Assembly (NCBI GenBank): GCA_031216915.1
Contig: CM062294.1
Location: 164,069,455-164,133,454 of the forward strand
DNA from: Pictodentalium vernedei
Lineage: Eukaryota > Mollusca > Scaphopoda > Dentaliida > Dentaliidae
Direction of reading: 5' to 3'
Length of the DNA: 64,000 nt
This document shows, in pieces, positions 54,615 through 64,000 of the stretch. The position numbers and the translations under genes are program-made. The notes below the pieces were generated by a model. That model was given only the letters and a program-made list of their open reading frames with translations. It made no database searches and had not been told where the DNA came from. Each line of letters begins with the position of its first letter. The first letter of the stretch is position 1.

Positions 54615-54715
54615 GCAGAATCTATTCTGTAGGATGTATACAGATGAACATTGTCGAGTACTCGACAATGTTTGTTTGTATACACACTATGGAATAGTTT
54701 CTACATTCCAATTTC
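54615..54715. repeat. Long palindrome
   Basis: A perfect 26-bp palindrome at 54647-54672 centred on GAGTACTC extends as an imperfect inverted repeat to about 50 bp on each side (CTATTCTGTA…GTATAC against GTATAC…TGGAATAG). It is probably a foldback element; no target duplication was identified. Confidence 0.65.
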
Positions 54716-54917
54716 TGTAGTTTTCTTTCCATATTAAGTGAAATAATGGCTATGGACAACCGGATATTATCGGGTTATAGTTCTCAGTTAGTCGATTGTG
54801 AAAATAGGCCATCTTTTCAGCCGTACATTTCATTGACTTTTAACTCTGGATCTTGAATACGAAAAAGGCATTCTAAAATTACATAAAAGTACAATCATTT
54901 TCCCATTGTTTACTTAC

Positions 54918-54990
54918 TGGGCTTCTTGGGCTTTTCAGTTTCTTTCTTATTGACAGTGATTTTTTTCTCAATGGTTCAGCAAGATCATGT
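54918..54990 (-). CDS. nphp3: Nephrocystin-3-like exon (upstream of the 28.4-kb exon)
   Basis: This 73-nt exon lies between ACATTTCAG and GTAAGTAA. It encodes HDLAEPLRKKSLSIRKKLKS followed by PRSP, resembling the AEHFRKKS(F)KI basic segment that precedes RALQLEEL in vertebrate NPHP3. It ends on a codon boundary and the exon at 28427 starts on one, so the two join in frame. The intron between them is 26,490 bp and holds the 23-kb DIRS nest, two MITEs and the 5S-like unit. Confidence 0.8.
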
Positions 54991-55035
54991 CTGAAATGTA
55001 ATATAAAATGATACAGAAGCAAATCCGTGATTCTA

Positions 55036-55070
55036 TTAACCCTTTACCCAACGAATAGGCCACAACCACC
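55036..55070. mobile_element. End fragment of TTAA/CCCTTTACC MITE
   Basis: TTAA followed by CCCTTTACCCAACGAATAGG, the terminal motif of the 27312-27541 family, cut after about 30 bp by element B4. The right part should lie beyond B4, outside the window. Confidence 0.6.
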
Positions 55071-55397
55071 TTTAAATTTATAGTAATTTCTATATTTTTT
55101 ATACTTACCAATGACCCAGATATAGCTGGTGCTAACTCTTAAAATATAGGGCCAAACACAAATTTTGCCCCCCAATCCCCAAAATTTGCATCTAAAACCA
55201 AAGAAAACATGTCCTGAGTGGCCCTCCACACTTCACCTCTACTGCGCATGCGCAGTGTCAAGGACGTTCCGAAATTGGCGCCATTAATCATTCTAATAAC
55301 CAGTGCCTGGTAAGCGCTATGTACTCAGCGGGGAGGCAAGAGTTCCCAACTCCTGGGAGGGCCATCCCCGTCTGGGTCATTGGTAAGTATAAAAAAT
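55071..55397 (-). mobile_element. DIRS element B4, 3' ITR and first part of ICR
   Basis: B-type ITR (55071 to about 55300, palindrome at 55241-55256) followed by the ICR, which is interrupted after GGTAAGTATAAAAAAT at 55397 by B2. B4 continues at 62302. The first base is uncertain, because the usual GTTAAAAAATTT reads CTTTAAATTT here. Confidence 0.82.
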
Positions 55398-55681
55398 GTT
55401 AAAAAATTTATAGTAATTTATATATTTTTTATACTTACCAATGACCCAGACATAGCTAACTCTTAAAATATAGGGCCAAACACAAATTTTGCCCCCCAAT
55501 CCCCAAAATTTGCATCTAAAACTAAAGAAAACATGTCCTGAAAGGCCCTCCACACTTCGCCCCTACTGCGCATGCGCAGTGTCAAGGACGTTCCGAAATT
55601 GGCGCCATTAATCATTCTAATAACCAGTGCCTGGTAAGCGCTATGTACTCAGCGGGGAGGCAAGAGTTCCCAACTCCTGGG

Positions 55682-55773
55682 AGGGCCATCCCCGTCTGGG
55701 TCATTGGTAAGTATAAAAAATATATAAATTACTATAAATTTTTTAACATTTTTATACTGTACCAATGACCCAG
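55682..55773. repeat. B2 internal complementary region
   Basis: Complementary to the joined B2 ends; intact. Confidence 0.85.
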
Positions 55774-56339
55774 ACATAGCTGAATAGTAAAAAGGCTGGA
55801 GGGCCAAGGACATAGAGCAAAAATGGAATACGCTCAATAAAATAAAATAGAGTCATCCCCTGTAGGGGAAAAAGAAGTAATAGGCCTTACATGTATCTTT
55901 CTTATTTATGATAAATTAGAAAGATACAACACCTTCCCAAATTGAGCTTCATACATCCATGTACTCTATTAATATCCAATATAATCCTTATACTAATAAT
56001 TTTTAAAGTATGCCAATAAATAAAGTAAGTCTAGAGAATAGAGACTCTTATACTCCTAAAAGTGTCTGAGGATTGCATAATCATGTCCGTTGACATATGC
56101 AATATTCAAAAGCTATACTTTAAAAACTAAGACTTGAATGAATTTTAAAAACCTAAACTTCTCACTAAACAACCATCCCAATAACAGCTCAGAATTACTA
56201 ACTCCGGAGGAGGTATCCCCTTGTTTTCATAGTAAAACAGGTGACCCAAGGGAACACCCACCCCCCCCCCCCCCTTTTTCTTGCCCTGGGTCAAATAGCC
56301 CAGAGCGAAGAGGGCAGCCGAACGGAGACACTGCCGAAA

Positions 56340-57440
56340 CAGACAGCCTACCTAGCTATAGTAGCAACTGTTAAGTGAATGACATTCTGAGCAGTAGATA
56401 ATAGACCTAACAATAGAGGCCTCCAGAAATGGACTCGATATTTCTAAGATAAAATTCATGAATGTGGATGGCTGAGCGCAATGAGCGGCCTTCAAAAATC
56501 TATAATAGCGACACTATTAATGTAAGCCCAAGAAGTAGAAGAACTCTTACTTCATGAGCCAAAATCTTAAGCACAACTTCTAAGTCAATGATATACCATA
56601 AGCAGTACCGATAGTTAATAGAATCCATTAACAATAAAATGGAGCGTAACGTCCTTCTACTAGACATCAAAGACAGAAGAAGCTTACGCCCTTGTAATAA
56701 ACAGATATCTGTTTATAAATACATAAACTGTACCCGGAAAGAGTAAAGGCCTATGCCCATACGAAGACGGAAGGACCTTAAAATAATAGGTTCCGGATAA
56801 TAGGAGCCTAACTCTTATGCAACAATCCAACCTAAATAGTAACGGAAGTATTGATTCCGAAACTATGAAAGTGAAAATCATCCATCGATAGTGCATGAAA
56901 CTCACTGACTCTACAGTAAAAGAGAAACCAACAGAATTACTGTCTAAAAGGTCAGAATTTGAAAACTACTGTTTCCAGAGGCTCAAATGATTACTTAGCT
57001 AAATAAGAACCGAAGTTAAAATCCGTATAGGAATTTAATCTAAAGATTCTAAGTCTATTTATCCAAAAGTTACTAACTGACTTAGATAAAGAGACAAAAG
57101 ACTCAATTGTAAACTATCGTAGAGTGCATAGGTATGAGGTAACATAAACCTATAACCTAAATAATAACAGGCTGCAGTAGATCTTGTGAAACAAGTATAC
57201 TAAAAAATAGCAATGAGTAGTATGGAGGGATCAACAATATGAACATAATGATCCCTACACCACGACGGAAGAGCCTCTACTTTAGCCGCATAGAATAGCG
57301 AAGAAGAGGATCTCCTATAGTAAGAAATCGCGTCCAAAGCTCGTCCAGTACAGTGCTTACAATGCAATACGGACCACACAACCGGAATACATGAAGGTTG
57401 CGACCTTGCTGGTTGTGATGAAGATGACACGATTTACCCA
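56340..57440 (-). pseudogene. Tyrosine recombinase remnant (B2)
   Basis: Parallel to the B1 remnant at 13090-14200, with about 95% identity and many shared indels, plus private ones. Non-functional. Confidence 0.83.
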
Positions 57441-58275
57441 GTGAAAAAGATCCTCACATAGAGGAAGATTTCACGTTAAGACCCACAGTAGACAAGAGAG
57501 TGAATTACTCATGATCTCTGTGAAGATAGAGATGCTATCAACAGAAATGTATTGTGGTTGTTTATCTTAGCAATACCTGCTAAAACAACAGCGCCGGAGG
57601 ATACGCGTATCCTATCATTCCGTCCTATAGATCAATAGAGCGTTAACAATATTAGCTCAGAGATCTGGACAAGCCAACACATACGTCTGCAATTGATTAG
57701 CAAGCTGTGTCATAAATAAATCATCATTGGGCGCTCCCATAGATAGCAAATCTGATTGAATACTTGTTTGTTGAGAGTCCATTCTGACAGCAACAAGCGA
57801 CCCGTAAGAGAACGGGAGTCCGATAAAACAATCAGACGACCCGGAATATGACGGACCAAAACTGAACTTGGTGTACTATAACCAACAGACGGATTCTTTC
57901 CATTAAATTGAATAACGGAAATGAAAGAGTGCCTCCCTGGTTCCGGAGATACGCCACTACTGTCGAATTAAAGGACAGGAATTTGGGCATGCGTTTCTGA
58001 ATAATGTTCATGCAATGACATAAAGCAAGCCTAAAAAACATTATTCCGCGGAAGTTAAACTGATTGCTAAAAGACTGCGGAACCCAAAGACCCTGGCACT
58101 TCGAATCCGTAGGGATCAGTATTATATCCCAATCTGTTTGACTGGCAACCATCATAACAGCCACACTCGGGTCCGGCAACTGCGGCGGCACTCTCTGAGT
58201 CAACCACCGAATGTTTGCCCCAGTCTGAATCTCTTGTAACACTAGATAGACAAGAGAACGTATAAATCGAGCAAT
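57440..58275 (-). pseudogene. RNase H/methyltransferase-like remnant (B2)
   Basis: Includes recognisable RNase H stretches (WLTQRVPPQLPDPS, STVVAYLRNQGGT, HCMNIIQK) in broken frames. It contains, at about 58030-58050, the empty version of the site that E2 occupies in B1. It ends at the same RT deletion junction as B1. Confidence 0.83.
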
Positions 58276-61230
58276 TCATGGATTGCCGAAAAGTTGCCGT
58301 CGAAGAGAAGCTCCTCCGAGAACGAAGCGACTCTGAGAGAGTTCTTAACCTTACTATCCACGCGTGTGGATGTAGCTAGGGCTGCGTCACATCTAACTAA
58401 CTCCAATCAGCCACTGAAGGGCGGAGTTATACGTGAACAAACTACTGCCCTCAAAAGAAATTACATTGAGAATAATATCCCGTAAATCTTTTCTTGAAGA
58501 CGTAATGATAACGCCTCAGTAAGGCGGATTACGTATAATAAAGCGTCTAAGTTAAGTCTACTATACATAATGTCGTTCCCAACATTGAAATGGGAAAAGA
58601 CATAAACGGCGAAAAAGAATATATGCAGTCTTTAATCACACCGTCTAGACGCATGTGAACTCTCGGTATGCCCTGCTCTGCCAAAATAAACTATTTGTAT
58701 AAATGATAAAATGGCAGAAATGAGCAACGCGGACAAGAAACTAAACTATCATGCTTAGTAGCAGGCTTGTATATATATATATATAGCGTCGAAAAATAAA
58801 ACACATGTTGTAATGACAATATTGGACTGCGTCGGTAAGTCAGGGACAATGTCCCTGAACCGATCGAAAAATCTGAGTCCAATGACGCTATAAGTCTCTT
58901 ATCCAAGATCGCAGCAATGAAGTCCGAAATAATAATCACTGGAAGATAATGCCAGAAGATATGAAAGGCATCTTCCGATACTACTAAAGGGAAAACTCGA
59001 AATCTTTCGAATCCCTTTCGCCATCCTGTCGGACCCTATAAAGCGTTCGGTCGTCCGTAGCTGATGCAACCGCGGACCGCACCGACCCAGCGCCGTCGGA
59101 TAATTCCTGATTCAACCGAGAAACTGTCAATTGCTGGGATGCTGTGAAACAACTGTGCTAACTTGGATAGCACGTCCGTCACTGAGGCCTGAGGAGAAGC
59201 GGTCTTACGATGCATTGCCGCTGGAAGCTCTGTGATCGTTACCCCGTGCATACTACCAATATGCGAGCGAACGGAGTGTATAGGCCTTGTGTCCCTTGGC
59301 TACCGGATGGCGCGACCTATTCGCCGTGGAATCACTGAATGCCGAAACTGATCGGATACTCGAGGTCACGTAGCCAATGTGCGGTCGTGTGCCCTGCTGT
59401 GAGGATGAGGAAGCATTAAAGACAGTCTCTCGGACTGTCAATATAACGGAGCGTCCCGACCAATGGACATATGCTCCGAATGTAAAATATCTGAACCACA
59501 ACATGCGGTCCCCTATGTTGTTGGGCGAGAGAGGGACCTCTCTCGCTCACAGCCCGGACGGACCTGGACAAGCCAGGAACCGGACTAACAGGCTTCCTCC
59601 GATCTGTCCTCAATCTGCCGTCACTGGGTGAGTACTAAAGTAATTAAAGTGCTCGCATCACCCAAATCTCCTTCCTAGACCGCAACGGACGAACCCGGCA
59701 GCCGAACCATTCGATGAATGTACGCTACACCGGGTGAGCTAGCGAATGTCACTCCGTAGGCGATAGACATATTACATGAGCACTTATTGCCGCTAACTCT
59801 TCATTAACTATGACGACAGAGGCACACTTTTGAAAGACATCTCCATAACTCTTCGAACAAGAAACCAGAAATGCTTGGATAGCAAGCATAAAAAAATAAT
59901 ATATATAGCGTCGTTCAATAATTCGAAAGTTTGTGTGACATTATTGGACTATGTCGGAACTGAGGGACGATGTCCCTGAACCGAACCAAAAATTTCTAAG
60001 TCCACCGACGCTATCAGTTTCTTATCCGGCATCGCAGCATTCTGGTCCGACGAAAGAAGCTGTAGACGACCAAGTCAGATGACATACACAACAGCATATG
60101 TTGTTCCGAAAGGGAAATCTCGAAATCCTCCGAATCCCTTTCGGTATCCCGTCGGACCGGATGAAACTTTCGGACGTCCGTACCCGCTTCCGCGGAGCGT
60201 CCCGACCCAGCATCGTCGGATAAAATATATGCGACCGATTCAGTTGATGCTGGGATGCTGCGATAAACTGTGCTATTAAGGAAAGCACGTCCGTTCCCGA
60301 GGTCTGTGCAGTAGCGGTCTTACGATGCATTGCCGCCGGAAGCTCCGTGTACGTTGACTCCCGCACACTTCCTATGCGAACGTCCGGAGTCTGCAGGCCT
60401 CGTGTCCCTGGCTACCGGATGGTGTGACCTGGTCGCCGAAGAATCCTTGATCGGCGAAGCTGGTAATATATCGGCGGTCACGCAGCCAAGGTGCGGTCGT
60501 GTGCGCTGACGAGAAGAGGAAGCCTTAGCAGTCTCAGCGGACTGCCTATACAACGGAGCGTCCCGAGTGACGGACGTATGCTCCGCTTGCGACACATTTT
60601 GTACCACAACATCTGGGGCCAGATGTTGTTGAACGAGAGAGGGGCCTCTCTCGCTTGCCGTCCGGATGGACCGGAACGAGCTATGAACCGGACTAAAAGG
60701 CTTCCTCCGTTCTCCCTCCGATCCGCCGTCACTGGGTGTGCATTAGGTTAATTTATAGTGCTCGCATCACCCCAAAATTCCTTCTAGACCGCAACGGACG
60801 AACCCGGCTGCCGAACCATTCGGTGAATGGACGCTACACCGGGCGAGCTAGCGGACGTCAAAGGCCGTCGAACCTACTAGGGTCCTCTTAGGCAATTGGC
60901 GTATTTACATGAGCACTTTTCCGCTAGCCCTTCATTAATTGTGACGACGGAGGCACACTGTTGGAAGACATCACAGATACATCACCCTAATCTTGATCGT
61001 CTGAAATAGAAATTGATAAAGTAGAGTGACCCTGCGGGGAAAGGACCGGAGTGTCCAAATCCCCAACAACATACCGTGACATACGCTCCCCATATTGTCA
61101 TCGAAATCATACGATTCAGAACAGGAGTTAATGCGAGTACACTGACCACATATAGAATGATAATAAAGTCAGAGGAAGACTTCCTCTTAAAACAATTGAT
61201 CAATATCCTTTCAATGTGAAAAGAAAACAA
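58276..61230 (-). pseudogene. Degenerate gag with internal duplication (B2)
   Basis: C-terminal part (58276-58720), duplicated central part (about 58780-59890 and 59895-60990) and Cys-rich N-terminus near 61200. Very similar to B1 22156-25090, including the duplication. The second hairpin pair is at about 60607-60652. Confidence 0.82.
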
Positions 61231-62099
61231 GTCCTGGTACTCGCACTAACCCCTGGCAATCAAAATACATAATAATAATATGATCCATTAATATAGAAAA
61301 AATAATTGAAATCAAAATATTTTGAAAAAATATTTTTTCAGAACAGCCCAAGTTTCTGAAAAGTAACGTTGAGCCCCAATGGATCCCAAGCCTAAGTGTG
61401 GACAAAAATTTTAAAAATATTTTAAACAATTTATTCAACACTTACGAACAATAATAATGTATCTAGTTATGATTAAAATAACATCAAGATATTATTTTTT
61501 AGAAATCCCCCCCTCACACAGAGGGCTGTTGTAAATGTAAACAATGAGTGTAAAAACACTAAAATAAGACTCCAGGCACCCAGGCCCGAAATCAGTTACC
61601 AAAAATACACTATCTGATGCAAAACAGAGACTTCCAGGGAAGAAACTGCAGAACATCAGATGGTAGATGCAGAACACAACGCCTAACCACCCGTAGGTGA
61701 AGACGTAAACATGGGGAAAGAACAGAATTCATTCTGTTATTCAGCTAAAACTCCCAAGAAAATTTAGTAATAATAATTACAAAAACTATGCCAAAAGCAT
61801 GGGAGAATAGCAAGGGGGAACTTAAAGGACAGGGAGAGAGGAAAACACTTAAAAAACAGTGTAACTAAATAATCAGAATGACAACAAAATGGCTGCTGCC
61901 TTGAAAATAGGTAACTTAACATAATTTCATTAAAAAATTTAAAGTTACAGCCCTGATAATATTCTGTCACACATTCTTTTCCTCTTCTCCTTCTCTATCC
62001 TCCTTAGAATCACCATTTCACTAATATTTATGTGTCTGGCATCATTTAAACTGAGATTTATAAGCACAAAGATCAGTCAGATGTTAACTGATGAAGGGC

Positions 62100-62301
62100 C
62101 AAACTTAGAATGATTAATGGCGCCAATTTCGGAACGTCCTTGACACTGCGCATGCGCAGTAGGGGCGAAGTGTGGAGGGCCTTTCAGGACATGTTTTCTT
62201 TAGTTTTAGATGCAAATTTTGGGGATTGGGGGGCAAAATTTGTGTTTGGCCCTATATTTTAAGAGTTAGCTATGTCTGGGTCATTGGTACAGTATAAAAA
62301 T
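62100..62301. repeat. B2 5'-side inverted terminal repeat
   Basis: Contains the perfect NRF-1-like palindrome (62145-62160), GGGGCGAAGTGTGG, and the AGTTAGCTATGTCTGGG deletion variant that matches the B2 left ITR. Confidence 0.88.
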
Positions 62302-64000
62302 ATAGAAATTACTATAAATTTTTAAACATTTTTATACTGTACCAATGACCCAGACATAGCTGAATAGTAAAAAGGCTGGAGGGCCAAGGACATAGAGCAA
62401 GATGGAATACGCTCAATAATATAAAATAGAGTCATCCCCTCTAGGGAAAAAGAAGTAATAGGCCTTACATGTATCTTTCTTATTTATGATAAATTAGAAA
62501 GATACAACACCTTCCAAAATTGAGCATCATACATCCATGTACTCTATTAATATCCAATATAATCCTTATACTAATAATTTTTAAAGTAAGCCAATAAATA
62601 AAGTAAGTCTAGAGAATAGAGACTCTTATACTCCTTAAAAGTGTCTGAGGATTGCATAATCATGTCCGTTGGCACATGCAATATTCAAAAGCTATACTTT
62701 AAAAACTAAGACTTAAATGAATTTTTAAAACCTAAACTTCTCACTAAACAACCATCCCAATAACAGCTCAGAATTACTAACTCCGGAGGAGGTATCCCCT
62801 TGTTTTCATAGTAAAACAGGTGACCCAAGGGAACACCCTCCCCCCCCCCCCCCCCTTTTTCTTGCCCTGGGTCAAATAGCCCAGAGCGAAGAGGGCAGCA
62901 GAACGGAGTCACTGCCGAAACAGACAGCCTACCTAGCTATAGTAGCAACTGTTAAGTGAATGACATTCTGAGCAGTAGATAATAGACCTAACAATAGAGG
63001 CCTCCAGAAATGGACTCGATATTTCTGAGATAAAAATTCATGAATGTGGATGGCTGAGCGCAATGAGCAGCCTTCAAAAATCTATAATAGCGACACTATA
63101 AATGAAAGCCCAAGATGTAGAAGAACTCTACTTCATGAGCCGAAATCTTAAGCACAACTGCTGAGTCAATGATATACCATAAGCAGTACTGATAGTTAAT
63201 AGAATCCATTATCAATAGAATGGAGCGTAACGTCCTTCTATTAGGCATCAAAGACAGAAGAAGCTTACGCCCGTAGTAATAAACAGATATCTGTTTATAA
63301 ATACATAAACTCTAACCGGAGAGAGTAAAGGCCTATGCCCGTACGAAGACAGAAGGACCTTAATAACAATAGGTTCCGGATATTAGGATCCTAAGTCTTA
63401 TGCAAAAATCCAACCTAAATAGAAAAGGAAGTAGTGATTCCGAAACTACGAAAGTGAAAATCATCCATCGATAGTGCATGAAACTCACTGACTCTTCAGT
63501 AAAAGAGAAGCCAACAGAATTACTGTCTAAAAGGTCAGAATTTGAAAACTACTGTTTCCAGAGGCTCAAATGATTACTTAGCTAAATAAGAACCGAAGTT
63601 AAATTCCATATAGGAATTTAATCTAAAGATTCTAAGTCTATTTATCAAAAAGTTACTAACTGACTTAGATAAAGAGACATAAGACTCAATTGTAAACTAT
63701 CCTAGAGTGCATAGGTATGAGGTAACATAAACCTATAACCTTAATAATAGCAGGCTGCAGTAGATCTTGTCAAACAAGTATACTAAAAAGTTGCAATGAG
63801 TAGTATGGAGGGATCAACAATATGAACATAATGATCCCTACACCAACGACGGAAGAGCCTCCACTTTAGCCGCATAGAAAAGTGAAGAAGAGGATCCCCT
63901 ATAGTAAGAAATCGCGTCCAAAGCTCGTCCAGTACAATGCTTACAATGCAATACGGACCACACAACGGAATACGTGAAGGTTGCGACCTTGCGGGTTGTG
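62302..64000 (-). mobile_element. DIRS element B4 continued: rest of ICR, 3' region, recombinase remnant
   Basis: Resumes inside the ICR (ATAGAAATTACTATAAATTT). It then has the C-tract (62840-62855), the CTGGGTCAAATAGCCCAG block and a decayed recombinase (about 62940 to the window edge) parallel to B1 12465-14190. The remainder of B4 lies off the right edge. Confidence 0.85.

Larger units (their letters stand above)
55398..62301 (-). mobile_element. Decayed non-autonomous DIRS element B2 (6,904 bp)
   Basis: Complete from GTTAAAAAATTTATAG (55398) to GTATAAAAAT (62301), inserted in the ICR of B4. Joining the flanks (…TATAAAAAAT + ATAGAAATTAC) recreates the intact ICR seen in B1 at 12450-12475. 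Internal order matches B1, including the RT deletion near 58280 and the duplicated central gag. Both ITRs share a 6-bp deletion that turns AGCTGGTGCTAAC into AGCTAAC. All frames are broken. Confidence 0.9.

Overview
This window is animal (metazoan) genomic DNA, made mostly of transposable elements inserted into the introns of one host gene. Two short minus-strand exons (54918-54990 and 28291-28427) have consensus splice sites and compatible phases. They encode a TPR-linker segment that I recognise as nephrocystin-3 (NPHP3)-like. They are separated by an intron of about 26.5 kb, and no further exon was found below 28291. Vertebrate-style gene content is absent. The style of the intronic tandem repeats suggests a marine invertebrate, perhaps a lophotrochozoan, but that assignment is weak.

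About 80% of the window is DIRS-type retrotransposon (tyrosine-recombinase retroelement) sequence. All copies lie on the minus strand, in the sense orientation of the host gene. Two young, almost intact copies, E1 (3305-10447) and E2 (14781-21919), show the full architecture: inverted terminal repeats (ITRs), gag, a reverse transcriptase-RNase H-methyltransferase-like ORF, a tyrosine recombinase (YR) ORF, a C-rich 3' region and an internal complementary region (ICR) that is the reverse complement of the joined element ends. E1 gag carries one frameshift and E2 gag carries one nonsense codon; the enzyme ORFs of both are open.

Layout: 1-1559 is the 5' end of a DIRS copy (A0). 2465-3304 plus 10448-10610 is a 168-bp tandem repeat split by E1. 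10835-11382 is a hAT-like MITE with a second MITE nested in it. 12137-27139 is a decayed non-autonomous DIRS (B1) interrupted by E2. 27312-27541 is a TTAA-flanked MITE with a 40-bp perfect hairpin. 28291-28427 is a host exon. 28527-28779 is a second hAT-like MITE with an 8-bp target duplication. 29393-29463 is a 5S rRNA-like segment. 30575-53545 is a 23-kb nested DIRS complex (outer C; inserted D, F and G). 54918-54990 is a host exon. From 55071 to the end lies another decayed DIRS (B4) with B2 (55398-62301) inserted in its ICR.

The most informative observations are as follows. Four insertions can be read against an intact paralogous target inside the window, and none made a target duplication. 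Right flanks of nine insertion ends all begin with A, eight of them with AT. ITR variants are shared between the two ends of an element but differ between elements. Every ITR carries an NRF-1-like palindrome. A double hairpin is preserved inside gag across subfamilies. In E1 and E2, gag and the YR frame share one reading frame separated by a lone UGA.
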